From Lithobates sylvaticus (Eukaryota > Chordata > Amphibia > Anura > Ranidae), in assembly GCA_028564925.1 (NCBI GenBank), contig CM053029.1, forward strand, positions 186,201,545-186,265,544: 64,000 bases of DNA, read 5' to 3'. Position 1 is the first letter of the stretch. The number at the start of each line of letters is the position of its first letter. Made by a program: the position numbers and the translations under genes. The notes beneath the pieces were generated by a model. The model made no database searches, was not told the DNA's origin, and worked only from the letters and a program-made list of their open reading frames with translations. This document shows, piece by piece, positions 11,303 through 21,425 of this stretch.

Positions 11303-11961
11303 GTGGTGCTCAGTAAATACCAAAAGCCTTTACTGCGTTAATAGATTTGCAGTCAGTTGTAATCTGTAGACAGGATGCTACTGCAGAGCACAGAATTGGG
11401 CATTATAGATGAATGATGGCCTTTGTGAGAAGCTGTTAAGCACATCTTAAAAACTGATGCGATGTGAATGGTTCCTGGAAACCTGGATTATCACATCCTC
11501 TGCTCGGTCTTCTCTTTCCAAGAAAACCTCACTGAACAGACCACATAAGTGCAATAGATTGGAATCATTTTGTCTGCTGCCTGCCGGCATCTCAGACCGG
11601 ATATTTCACACGCGTTTTTTTGTTATATTCTCACAAAACAAATGCCTGAGTGATCCAAAGAAGAATCGGACTAAGCATCCTGCTGAAGAAGAAAACCTAA
11701 AAGATGTCTCCTGTGACTTTTATTCACCAGGATACGCTTTTTTGTGTGTGCCCTCTGGAAGCTAGGTTCTGTTTGCTAGGGGCCTGACACCAGGGCTTAG
11801 CCCCACCTACTGCCATCCCACATCCAAAAGGTGCACCCTTATTAACAATTAAGTGTTCTTATTGGACGCTCATTTCAGAGGCACACAAGATATTTTATGG
11901 ACTAAGAAAGGTAATGGGCAGCTTATATTGTCTGCTCTTAGGCAGTATGCTTAATAAAACA
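11303..11961. other. No feature recognised
   Basis: About 660 bases. A 102-codon frame at 11457-11765 has no recognisable domain and ordinary non-coding composition, and I do not call it. Confidence 0.4.
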
Positions 11962-11965
11962 TTAA

Positions 11966-12409
11966 AGGCCAAGTTCACCTTTTGAACATGTAACACGTTT
12001 CAGCTCCTGCCCCCCCCCCCCCTCCTTTCAGTGTGACAGCGGGCAGGGGATCTTCCCCCACGAACCCTCTGTCACAGTTTTCTGTGTGGGGCTCTGCCCA
12101 CGCGGCCGCTTCTTTCATAGTTTCCGTTAACTTCTTTTGCCAAGAGCTTGTAGTTCTCAATGAATTGCGATGGTACTGGTGAGCGCTTTTGTGGTTCATT
12201 ATATCTTCCTGCAATCCAGTATATGGGCAGGCAGTATACTGAGGGTCTATAGGATCCTGGCATTGTACCTGAGATCTGCTGATTGCGGGTGCAATGCTTT
12301 ACAGGCTTCAGTTTAAAAAAACAAAATAGTAAATGCACATTTTATTTTTTTTAATCTGCTAAAAAGATGCATTTATTTTTTATTTTTTTATAAAAGGTGA
12401 ACTTCTACT
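11966..12409. mobile_element. TTAA-bounded repeat, family R
   Basis: Lies between TTAA at 11962-11965 and 12410-12413. Inverted termini are AGGCCAAGTTCACCTTTTG and AAAAGGTGAACTTCTACTT. It carries a poly-C tract and a GC-rich centre. No coding potential. Confidence 0.55.
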
Positions 12410-12491
12410 TTAAGGCTGGGTTTACACTGCTACAATACGATTTTGAACTGACTTTCTGTGCGATTTATGTAGTTGAATGCAACTTTTTTAA

Positions 12492-13008
12492 AGGGATAGT
12501 TCACCTTTACAAAAAACCTGCCTATACAGGTAAGGGATGTTTGTAGAGTAAAACAAACTGCAGCTCTGACTAAAAATGAATATTACCCTTGCTGTAGGTG
12601 TAGGCCATTTACGTACCTTTTATGAAGCCTGACTGGATTACTCCCAGGACGCTGCTAAGTCATCACTGCTCACCGCCACCATCACAGGAGTGAGCTCTTT
12701 CTGATTCAAACCCCCTCACATACTCTCTCTCTCCCCTGATGCAGTAGCTCTGAGCTCGGCATTTGAGAGTTCACTCCTGTGATGGTGGAGGTGAGCAGTG
12801 ACAACTAGGCCTCACTTAGCAACGTCCTGGGAGTACTTGGCAACGTCCTGGGAGTATTCCAGTCAGGCTTTATAAGGTATGTAAATAGCCTACACCTATA
12901 GCAAGGGCTTTATTCATATTTAGTCAGAGCTGCACAGTTGTTGTTTTTTTTATCTACAAATGCCCCTTATCTGCATAGGCAGTTTTGTGGTAAAGGTAAA
13001 CTATGCCA
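12492..13008. mobile_element. TTAA-bounded fold-back MITE, family J (517 bp)
   Basis: Flanked by TTAA at 12488-12491 and 13009-13012. The two arms, about 200 bp each, are inverted copies: AGGGATAGTTCACCTTTAC pairs with GTAAAGGTAAACTATGCC, and AAGCCTGACTGGATTACTCC pairs with its near-complement in the right arm. The right arm carries a local 21-bp duplication (AACGTCCTGGGAGTA twice). Confidence 0.7.
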
Positions 13009-13112
13009 TTAAGGTTTGTATGTAAAGAAATCCGCGCAAAAAAGATCAGAAATCATTAAAAGAAAAAATCAGTTAGGCAGCCACCAAACGATTGTGATAC
13101 AAACCACTCGAA

Positions 13113-13317
13113 AGTAAATATATCAAAAGGCAGAGCTATATATACAAAAAACATATAAAACAATTATAGTGCAAAGAAGATATTACAGTAAATGGATAAA
13201 GTCAACTTTGTTGCACAAGTATGTTGCACTTTTATCCATTTGATGTAATATCTTCTTTGCATTTTGTTTTTATACGTTTTTGTGTATGTAGTGCTGCCTT
13301 TTGATATATTTACTTTT
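13113..13317. repeat. Inverted repeat, about 85-bp arms
   Basis: AAGTAAATATATCAAAAGGC at the left pairs with GCCTTTTGATATATTTACTT at the right. Inner parts GCAAAGAAGATATTACA and TGTAATATCTTCTTTGC also pair, leaving a spacer of about 35 bases. Confidence 0.75.
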
Positions 13318-13515
13318 AAAAGGTTTTTGTATATTCTATGGGGCCAAAATGGCACTGGAATGGCACCAAAGTAGTACAGGAACCTTTTCCAAAATAACTG
13401 TTGAGTCTCATTGATGTGAATGGAGACCATTGAAGACCATGTGATTTCCCTTGTCATGCGATTCCATGCAACCCAAGTCGCATCTGAAATCACAATAGTG
13501 TGAACTGGGCCTTAA

Positions 13516-13714
13516 AGCAGTAGTAAACCGCTGCAGGAAAAAAAAAGCATTTCCCTGTAAGACAAATGCATAATGTGCCAGTATGCAGCCTTCCAGTGGC
13601 ATACTGTTTCATCGCTGAGAGGGCTCTCATCTTCACCCGGGCGTCACGATGATGTCACTCCTGTGCATGCACACTGGAGCCCTTGTTTACGACACCAGCT
13701 CTGAAGATCCAGTG
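13516..13714 (+). mobile_element. Family I MITE, truncated copy 3
   Basis: Starts after TTAA (13512-13515) with AGCAGTAGTAAACCGCTGC and carries CAGTGGCATACTG and CATCGCTGAGAGGGCT as in copy 1. It runs into a family H element without a right end. Confidence 0.5.
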
Positions 13715-14098
13715 CAGTATGCCAGTGTCCCAATTAATCTCCTGATAGAACAGACTCTTGGGGACACTCTGCACATGCTCAGTATGGTGTGTATTGCTAA
13801 AGAGTTTTTTTTTTTTCTGGGAGGGTGCATGTGATCTGCATAGGGCCAATCAGCACGGTCTAGGGTACTCTAGACAGAGGGTCAGGGGTCCTGCAGCCTC
13901 TTAGGACAATCGGGGGGAGAATTAAAATTCCTATAACCAGTGCTCAGCCAGACACTGATGGAAGTCACAAGACTGCTATAAACTGCTGATGAGAAAAGGT
14001 GTTTAGCAGTTTTTATGTTTACTAAAATAATTGCATTTCTATATTCTGTGGAAGAACAGATATAGTAAATGCAGGGTCCTGGGTTTAGTAACACTTTA
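13715..14098 (-). mobile_element. TTAA-type MITE, family H, copy 2 (reversed)
   Basis: Contains the family H blocks in reverse: GACACTCTGCACATGCTCAG, GGCCAATCAGCACGGTC, ACAGAGGGTCAGGGG and the end GGTCCTGGGTTTAGTAACAC. Copy 1 is at 20843-21265 with proven TTAA duplication. Confidence 0.55.
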
Positions 14099-14389
14099 CA
14101 GCTACAGTATACAAAGACATTTTAGACTCCTGGTGTCTGACATGTGGCCAGCCAGCATATTGTGTGAAGCCCATGGTGTCTTGGTTAGCCACCTGAAACT
14201 TTGGCAGGCCCTGAAGCATTTGGTACGAGGAATCGTAAAGTGGCAGTTTGCAGATGTGACCCGTAACATCCTGGCATCACCGGCCACTTCCTAGTATACA
14301 GCCTTGGCAACGCAGGTCTGTCAGGAGATTGTTGCTGTGTAGGGCTGGGAGTAAAGTCTGGTACACACAAAGGACACTTAAACACTGAG

Positions 14390-14715
14390 CAGCGCCGGGG
14401 TGTCGGCGGTAAAGTGATGTTTTTTCTGCGCTTTTTTGGATGCTAGCAAGGCACTTTTAACCCCCGCTAAAGGTCGAAAAAGGGTTAAAAGCGCCCAAAA
14501 AGCACCACTGTAGTGGCTTTGCCCATTGATTTCAATGGGCAGAGGCGCTGTAGGAGTGGTGTATACACCACTCCTACAGCGCCCCCGGAATTTTTTTGAG
14601 CGTCCTGCCAGCGCACTGCTCCAGTGTGAAAGCCCTCAGGAAAGGAGAGGCACTTTGCAGGCTCTATTTTTAGCACTATAGCTCCCGTAAAGCGCCTCCG
14701 TGTGAAAGGGGTCTA
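14390..14715. mobile_element. GC-rich MITE ending GTGTGAAAGGGG
   Basis: Right terminus CCTCCGTGTGAAAGGGG resembles the end of family E (GTGTGAAAGGGGCC). The body contains AAGCGCC words and a perfect 40-bp palindrome (14544-14583). No ORF is supported. Confidence 0.45.
14544..14583. repeat. Perfect 40-bp palindrome
   Basis: Twenty bases from 14544 (GGCGCTGTAGGAGTGGTGTA) are followed directly by their exact reverse complement, with the axis between 14563 and 14564 (GTA|TAC). A second shorter palindrome, GCCCATTGATTTCAATGGGC, lies just upstream at 14521-14540. Confidence 0.95.
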
Positions 14716-15111
14716 GTATTTTATTTTTTTTCCATTCAAACCCAGCAGGTTGAACAAAAAAAAGTGCCTGCTCTGCTCAGAGCTACTGCACTAACGTTAG
14801 TACAGTGATCTCCCCTGCTAAGCTGTTGTGTTCTGGCAGAACACTCCGATCAGCCAATGGCTGAGAGTGCTTGGTTGGCAGCCTGTTTTCCAGCATGCTC
14901 GTCCGTCAGAAGCAGGCTTCTTTTGGATCGACTGGCATACACACAGCCCAAATGTTGGCCTTTTTTTTTTTTCTTTTTTTAAATGTTGTACTGGCTGTTG
15001 TCTCCCAACTCTCGGCCCGTGTGTTATAGGCATTAGGCTGTTAGTCCTGCCCTGCTAAAGAAGACAGTGCTAGAGTGTAAAGAAAATGCAGAACAATGAG
15101 TTGATCTAAGT
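14716..15111. other. No feature recognised
   Basis: About 400 bases. Frames at 14818-15033 and 14828-15058 overlap on opposite strands around a poly-T run and are not supported as genes. Confidence 0.45.
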
Positions 15112-16280
15112 CAGGGGTGCCCAACCAGTTGCCCGGGGGCCACATGTGGTCTGCAGAGCCCTCTGATATGGCCCGCGACCTCCTGCTCTGGGATGGTGGT
15201 TTGACGAGCCCAGATCGCAGGTTGCTGACCCACCATCCCAGAGCATCAGTGTTTTGAATGAAGCCGGCGGTACAGAAAGAGCTGCATAAGCTGATGCTTC
15301 CTGTATAGCCCCAGCTCCTGTCACAATCGATACCAAATGCACTCTGCCTGGGATAGCAACAGCTGGGGGAAAACTGGAAGAAGGTTATTAAAGGTGTGCT
15401 TATTACTGAAATCAGTGTATATATGGGCATATCTGTTCTTCAGTGGTTACTAGGCTGCTGTCAAACTAATCCTGCACCTGCGAGTTACCTGCACTGAGCC
15501 ATAGACTTCTGTTATTACCTGCGGGTTTGGTGCTCTTTCAGAAAGTGCTCTATACCATCAGGATATAATAGAAGTCTATGGCAAAGTGCAGCTAAACTGC
15601 AGGAAATCCACAGGTGCACGTTGTGCATCAGTGTGAAAGCAGCCTTAGGACCCAATCGGACCCTCCATTCACCTCTATGTACATTTATTTTTTTCATATT
15701 TTAATCTTTTATTTTTTCAAAAGAAAAGCGGAAATACAGAATACATTGTCCATAAAGATTCCATTTGTATAACAAGAACAACAGAAAACACAAACTTCCG
15801 TTTCACAGCATAAAATTACGCTTCACAATTACGGCTTAGAGACATACTACATTTCTTCATGTTAAACCCTTGCCTTTTAACCGTAGTTCTGCCAATTACT
15901 GTATCGGGGGTTTTAGGGTACACTCCCTTCCTGCCCCCGTTTTCCCTTCTCGACTTTTTACCTCCCTATACCTACCCCGAAAAAAAAAAAAAAAAAAACA
16001 AAACAAGAAAAAAGAAAAAGATGTGATAACTCTTTCCTTTCCTTCCCTGCCTCCCCCCCCCCTCACCCCGACGATACAGATAAATTCGACCTCAAACCGC
16101 CCCCTTCCATCAGATTGAATTGGAGGGCCCATAGAGTAGTGTGGGCTGTGTCCATATCCATTCAGCATATGCAGCGTAGATACAGACCTGTCATCTGCCC
16201 ATTACACATTATTTTGGCCCGCGACCGGTAACCGGAGTCGCTTCGATGGCCCTCGCTCTTCAAAAGGTTATGCACCCCAG
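15112..16280. mobile_element. hAT-like non-autonomous element
   Basis: Left terminus CAGGGGTGCCCAACCAGTTG and right terminus GGTTATGCACCCCAG form imperfect inverted repeats, followed inward on both sides by GGCCCGCGACC. The eight flanking bases are ATCTAAGT at the left and ATCGTAGT at the right, 6 of 8 matching, as for an aged hAT target duplication. No transposase frame is present. ORFs on the minus strand (15041-15430, 15106-15342) are not domain-bearing. The AT-rich right half appears to be a later insertion. Confidence 0.6.
15650..16215 (-). mobile_element. Possible L1/Tx1 LINE 3' tail inside the hAT element
   Basis: AT-rich, with TTTTATTTTTTCAAAAG and AGCGGAAATACAGAATACA, which I recall from 3' tails of frog Tx1-like LINEs, followed by poly-A and poly-C tracts. 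It interrupts the hAT-like element. No coding part is present; boundaries and family are tentative. Confidence 0.3.
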
Positions 16281-16343
16281 ATCGTAGTTAATGTTCGGTA
16301 AATAAATCTTAAATTTTTCTAACCCGTATTTTGTTGAATTTAA

Positions 16344-16806
16344 AGCGGGACGGTACCTGGAAAAAAAAAAAAATTAAAAGCCAGCAGCTACAAATACTGC
16401 AGCTGCTGACTTTTAATAAATGGACACTTACCTGTCACAGGTTCCAGCGATGTGGGCAGCAGAGGCCGATCAATTGATCGGCTCTCTGCTGCTGCCGGCG
16501 CCATTCTCAGTGAGAGAATCGGGAAGTGGCTCCACTTCCCGGTTCCCTACTGCGCATGCGCGAGTCGCGCAGCGCAATGAGAATCGTCAGCGCCGTCTGC
16601 CGGGACACGTTTGTGTCCCGGCAGACAGCGCGCCAGGACAGGAAGTGGCGTAAACTCCCGTGGGAGTTTTTGCCCGGAAGTGGGTGCAGATACCTGTCTT
16701 AGACAGGTATCTGCACCCCCCTCACCCCTGAAAGGTGCCAGATGTGACACCGGAGGGGGGGAGCGTTCCGAAAAGCGGGAGTTCCACTTTAGGGTGGAAT
16801 CCCGCT
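16344..16806 (+). mobile_element. TTAA-bounded MITE, family F, copy 1
   Basis: Flanked by TTAA at 16340-16343 and 16807-16810. Ends AAGCGGGACGGTACC and GGTGGAATCCCGCTT are inverted. Diagnostic interior: AGCAGCTACAAATACTGCAG hairpin, GGACACTTACCTGTC, CTACTGCGCATGCGCGAGTC and a CAGATACCTGTCTTAGACAGG hairpin region. Other copies are at 21426-21765, 33478-33941 and 44589-46024. Confidence 0.75.
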
Positions 16807-16977
16807 TTAAGACAACAATGTATGAAAACAAGGAACAGGAAATGGGGGGAAAACATATACAATGATAGCCCCCATTCACTTCATACTGTTCTACACCAGA
16901 ATACATGTGTTTCATGCTTTTTTGCCTTAGCCCTTTTAAGTTGAAGGCATGGCATCTCAATGGCCACATTTTTTTAA

Positions 16978-17470
16978 CCACATCCAGTCCAGGCCAATTC
17001 TGCTATTTCTCTTGCATGTAAAAATCAACCTTTTTTTTTGCTAGAAAATTATTTAGAATCCCCAAACATGATCTATTTATCTTTTAAGCAGAGGCCTTGG
17101 AAAATCAAATGGTGTTTGTTGCGATTTTTTTTGTCACACAAATGATTTTCAGGAAAAAATACATGTTTACCCAGTTTTTCGGTAGAATTTAAAATATGTT
17201 ATGGCAAGTAAATAAATACCCAACATGTCATGCTTTAAAATTACATTTCAGCGTGCAATGGCAACAAACTATGGTACCTAAAAATCTCCAAAGGTAACAC
17301 CCTAAAAGCCTTTATAGTTAGGCAGGTAGTCTGGCGCTAGCATTATTGCTCTCACTCTGACATTCATGATGATGGCTCACATGTTGTACAGTCACCCTTT
17401 ACATGTGCGTGCCGGACCTCTGTGCATGAGCATGATGGGGCTTTAAATTTTATAGTATTTCTATTTTTTT
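16978..17470 (+). mobile_element. TTAA-bounded MITE, family B, copy 3 (right end lost)
   Basis: Starts CCACATCCAGTCCAGGCC after TTAA (16974-16977). It follows family B through AATCCCCAAACATGATC, CAACATGTCATGCTTTAAAA and the ATTATTGCTCTCACTCTGAC block, then stops in a poly-T tract. It is more diverged than copies 1 and 2. Confidence 0.65.
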
Positions 17471-17514
17471 TTTTTTATAAAAATTTTTTTATTGCCACAA
17501 AATGGGACTAGTTC

Positions 17515-17543
17515 CATATTAATATTAATATTAATATTACAGT
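17515..17543. repeat. (ATT)n-like microsatellite
   Basis: About four repeats of ATTAAT-type units at the end of the family B fragment. Confidence 0.6.
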
Positions 17544-17919
17544 CTGCAATAAGTATATTGTTGTCAATCAGATGTCTGATAGATTAAGAAAATTGACAAG
17601 GTACAATCATTGTGTGGCAGTATTCAGTAACAGTCAAAACCCAGGTATGCCATGATGGGAATCTATACATCATAAAAGGGTTTTTAATGAGTATTTATGT
17701 TAAAGTAGATGTAGGCTCTAACTTAATGACCTTTTAGTTTTGTAAAGCACTGCAAGTCATATATCATTGCATTTTTCATATAAATATTTGTTTTTTAGTT
17801 TTTTTGCACCTTAGTGCTGCTGATCTCATGCAGCCTCTTTTAAACCACTTTTTCTCTACATTCATTCCAGCAATGGCTACATGGCATTTTGTATTTCCTA
17901 GTGGTAACAATGGTGGATC

Positions 17920-18075
17920 ATGTCTGCATATTTTGTGTTTAAACAGCCATTAGTAGTCTCTTTTGGAAGCCCTTACGACAGGATAACTATGCAGGAACAG
18001 TTTGGAGACGAGTACAGGGCATCAACACCCTCTAACAGAAAGGTGACCTTCAATGCAGGACCACCATTTGTTTAG
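17920..18075 (+). CDS. Weak candidate exon or small ORF, product unknown
   Basis: An open frame of 51 codons from ATG at 17920 to TAG at 18073. An AG preceded by TTTTGTGTTTAAAC at 17946 could be a splice acceptor opening the frame with PLVVSFGSPYDRITMQEQFG, followed by DEYRASTPSNRKVTFNAGPP. A GT at 18042 (AAAG/GTGACC) could equally be a donor. The surrounding 1.7 kb looks non-repetitive, and the peptide reads more like coding sequence than its neighbours. An open stretch of this length arises often by chance, I recognise no family, and another frame across the same acceptor is also open for 28 codons. Not a confident gene. Confidence 0.2.
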   Translation: MSAYFVFKQPLVVSFGSPYDRITMQEQFGDEYRASTPSNRKVTFNAGPPFV

Positions 18076-19341
18076 GTTTTTTTAATGCAGTTGCAGATTT
18101 ATATAATATTACAAATGTTTGGTAAAGCTGCGTTAATTTGTTGAAGCTTATATTACATTTTAGTGATCAGGTTTAGATGTACTTTAAACTGATCACACTA
18201 CTTCTTAAATAATAATCTTCACGATTCCTGATTAAATGATAGGCCACCTTTTAAGAAAGATATTGACTATGACTTCACAGTCTTTTGTATGGATCAGTTG
18301 TAATACTTTGACATGGTTGGGATAACTTGCAGAATATGGAACGGATATGGCTCGATGTAATGAAGCCTGGTATATAGCTAATAATTTATCATGCCTGCAG
18401 TCCGAGGCTTCCCGCAAGCCATTCTTCCATTCTGGTTCATCTAGTGAATGTGCTTACACAGAGAAAAACCTCCACTGTTTTGAGGGTCTCCCACGGTGTG
18501 TAGGGTTTACTATACTCCCAGAACAAGGTCAGAATCCATATGTTCAGGAGCCCCCTTCTCTAGTGTGCAGCTTGATTTATTTCCTGTCACATAAGCCTAA
18601 TTCCTTGAGACTGGAAACTGAAGAAGTGCCAAGGAACTGCCATAGCAGCCGGCTTCCTCCTAACCCCCCAAAAATCTCCGCATGATTTCCTTCCAAGAGG
18701 CCCTAACTCACCCATAAGGGCCGCACTCCCTTCGACTTAGCAGTGCATCCTCCAATATCGCTTCCATATCAATCACAGCAGATTTTATGCTAACGAGGTC
18801 CTCCTGCCTCCTCCCAACCAGTTCACCACATCTGGATATAAATTCCTTTCTTGCACTGAGGTCACCGGGACCCTGGGTATGGCACAAAACGAGGACTGAT
18901 CTTTACATGGGAAAGGAAGAGAAGGCCTGGGGTCCCTCCTTCCAAGATGTGTTTTGTGTTTAATTGCTTTGGACTTCAGCCACATACAGATTGGTTTCCT
19001 TAACTCAGCGTCTGCCGGGGAGCTTTAAGAGCAACGCCAAGCAACGAGTAAAGTCATGTGGTGAACTTTGATTTGATGCTATGCAGTAGTCGTTATCACT
19101 TTGGCGTCACTTACCTTACTCTGAGTTTTATAAAAACTGCTTGCACACAAGTTTTACAGACTTCTATTAGAGATTTCCAGCTTCCCTCTCATGCCTCCAG
19201 TATTTTAAGGGTGAGGTTCAAAGGTTAGCTTAAAGATGGCTCAGTGCTTGAACTAGTAAATGACATTGGCCCCTGTTTTTAGATGCACTGATTCAGGACC
19301 AGTCAGAAGATCTAAGAAAACGCAGAGCATTGGCGCCGTCA
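18076..19341. other. No feature recognised
   Basis: About 1.27 kb of apparently non-repetitive sequence up to the gap. A 112-codon frame (18347-18685, plus) has no recognisable domain, no paralogue in the window and no codon signal I can support, so it is noted but not called. Confidence 0.45.
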
Positions 19342-19771
19342 NNNNNNNNNNNNNNNNNNNNNNNNNNNNNNNNNNNNNNNNNNNNNNNNNNNNNNNNNNN
19401 NNNNNNNNNNNNNNNNNNNNNNNNNNNNNNNNNNNNNNNNNNNNNNNNNNNNNNNNNNNNNNNNNNNNNNNNNNNNNNNNNNNNNNNNNNNNNNNNNNNN
19501 NNNNNNNNNNNNNNNNNNNNNNNNNNNNNNNNNNNNNNNNNNNNNNNNNNNNNNNNNNNNNNNNNNNNNNNNNNNNNNNNNNNNNNNNNNNNNNNNNNNN
19601 NNNNNNNNNNNNNNNNNNNNNNNNNNNNNNNNNNNNNNNNNNNNNNNNNNNNNNNNNNNNNNNNNNNNNNNNNNNNNNNNNNNNNNNNNNNNNNNNNNNN
19701 NNNNNNNNNNNNNNNNNNNNNNNNNNNNNNNNNNNNNNNNNNNNNNNNNNNNNNNNNNNNNNNNNNNNNNN
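19342..19771. other. Assembly gap (430 N)
   Basis: Run of N. Long frames reported across it consist of unknown residues. Confidence 1.
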
Positions 19772-19774
19772 GAG

Positions 19775-19843
19775 TTGCTGTAATTTTGACGCAGTTTGCG
19801 TTTCGCAGGAGATAACCTGCTTCTTCAGGAAAAGTTTCAGCAA
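19775..19843 (-). ncRNA. Hammerhead-ribozyme-like motif
   Basis: On the minus strand the core CUGAAGA (19828-19822) and GAAA (19804-19801) stand at hammerhead spacing. Stem II is GCAGG/CCUGC (19820-19816 with 19809-19805), 5 bp with a 6-base loop. Stem III is ACGCA/UGCGU (19801-19789), 5 bp with a 3-base loop, and it ends in GUC, the usual cleavage triplet, so the predicted cut falls between 19788 and 19787. Stem I is open: UUGCUG pairs with CAGCAA in the outer part and UUU with AAA in the inner part. Departures from consensus are A at core position 7, which is known to tolerate change, and one extra A between the core and stem II. Hammerheads are known from Penelope-like elements; no coding part is seen here, possibly because of the adjacent gap. 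Confidence 0.55.
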
Positions 19844-20384
19844 GATCACTCACGGTTAATAGTAAAAAAAAATCAAAATATAAACACATTGAATTCTCCA
19901 GACCCATATAATGCTACAGAAGGATTCTCCTAGTTTTCCAAGATAGTTGTTAGTTCCAATGTAATAGGAACTAGGTATACATAGTCAAATCGTATAGTGT
20001 ACACCCAGTGATATACAAAGTATTATATTATACTCCAATACTGTACTGGAGGTAAGAGTCAGGCCAAATGATTTATATGAAAAGACATAGCTCTAAAAAT
20101 AGACATATGTAGCAAATGAAGCATAGAAGCATTAACGAAAGGGAAATGTACAAAAAGGTACCACATTTACACCAAAAAAACATATAAAAGCATAGTTTTG
20201 TTCCATCATTAAATGTAAAAGAATAGAATGAACAGATAAAAAGTTCAATCACACAATTACAAATCCGTTATGCAATCAACATCCTATGAGCAATACAGTA
20301 TGCAGTACTATCCCTTCTACATAGTCTAATGGCATTAGCTAGTATACATCCCGAATTAATGTTCATAATGTACAGAGCTTCTTC
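19844..20384. other. AT-rich sequence, possible retroelement remainder
   Basis: About 540 AT-rich bases next to the hammerhead-like motif. They may belong to the same element, but no coding or terminal structure can be seen. Confidence 0.35.
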
Positions 20385-21298
20385 AAGTGATTCTAAACTT
20401 TCATTTTTTTTTTTAAATAAACATGTCACACTTACCAGTGTTGCACAGAGCAGCCCCACTTCTCCTCTTCTCAGGTCCCCTGCTGACGCTCCTGGGTCCC
20501 CCGCCCCAGGGGTGCCCCCATAGCAAGTCGCTGTGGGGGGCACTTGTGTCGGCTCACCCCTGAGCCTCACTGTCTGCGTCTATTGACACAGACAGTGGGA
20601 CTCGGCCCTGCCCCCACTCCCTTGTCACTGGCAGTGATTGGTAGCAGCGAGAGCCAATGGCTCCCGCTGCTTTCTGTGAGCCAATGAGAAATAAGAGAGC
20701 AAAGAAGAGAGCAGACAGAGTCTCTACTCTCATGCACATTGCTGGATCGAGATCGGGCTCAGGAAAGTATAATGGGGGGGGGGGGTGGGGAGGGGAACTG
20801 CATACAGAAGGTTTTCTTATCTTAATGCATAGAATGCATTAAAGTGTTACTAAACCCAGGACCCCGCATTCACTATACCTTTTCTCATCAGCAGTTAGAG
20901 AAGTCTTATGACTTCTATCAGTGTACAGCCAAGCACTGGTTAAAGCTTGTAGGAGGAGCTTTCTTAATGTCCTATGAGACTGCAGGTCCCCTGACCCTCT
21001 GTCTGGACAGTGTTGATTGGCCCTGTGCTAATTACATGCACCCTCCCAAGAAAAGAAAAAAAAACCTCTCTAGCAATACACATCAAACTGAGCATGTGCA
21101 GCCTAATTCCATAGTGTCTGTGTTATCAGGAAATGATTAGGAGCCAGTGGAAGAAGGGGAGGATCAGAGAAGACAGGATCAAACAGCCTTTTTACACAAT
21201 GAGTATAACAAACATGCTTTACTGCATATACAGACTGATTTTACTGTTGTGGGTTTAGTAACACTTTAAGGTAAAAACCTTCTGCCTTTAGAACCATT
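20385..21298 (+). mobile_element. TTAA-bounded MITE, family G, copy 4, split by family H
   Basis: Contains the G blocks AAATAAACATGTCACACTTACC, GTTGCACAGAGCAGCCCC, GACGCTCCTGGG and, after the interruption, AAAAACCTTCTGCCTTTAGA before TTAA (21299-21302). The stretch GCATAGAATGCATTAA joins GGTAAAAACC once the inner element is ignored, as in G copy 1 (GCATAGAATGCTTTAAGGTG). The left end is approximate. Confidence 0.6.
20843..21265 (+). mobile_element. TTAA-bounded MITE, family H, copy 1 (423 bp)
   Basis: Flanked by TTAA at 20839-20842 and 21266-21269. Termini AGTGTTACTAAACCCAGGAC and GTGGGTTTAGTAACACT form inverted repeats. It sits inside family G copy 4, and the uninterrupted G sequence has a single TTAA at that point, which supports TTAA duplication on insertion. 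Confidence 0.75.
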
Positions 21299-21425
21299 TT
21301 AAGAAGTTTAATAGATGTGGACTATAAGGCTATGTTGACACTTGCTAAAAATACTAACACTGACAGTAACAGGAACCAACGCACCTATAACATTAAAGTG
21401 GGTTTTTTACACATTTAACGTGCTC

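Larger units (their letters stand above)
12414..13511. mobile_element. Fold-back repeat, family K, split by family J
   Basis: Outer ends GGCTGGGTTTACACTGCTAC and AATAGTGTGAACTGGGCC are inverted. The interior is interrupted by a complete TTAA-bounded element (12492-13008) and carries a separate hairpin at 13113-13317. Small ORFs (13164-13493, 13408-13602) are antisense frames within the repeat. Confidence 0.5.

Noticed and set aside
13981-14001. CTGCTGATGAGAAAAGG in family H, considered as a hammerhead core
   Set aside because: No stem II or GAAA at the right spacing; the resemblance is limited to CTGATGAG.
18347-18685. 112-codon frame in non-repetitive sequence
   Set aside because: No recognisable domain, no splice context and no second copy to test conservation; it may be chance.
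19253-19907. Long frames of about 200 codons on both strands
   Set aside because: They consist almost wholly of unknown residues across the N gap.
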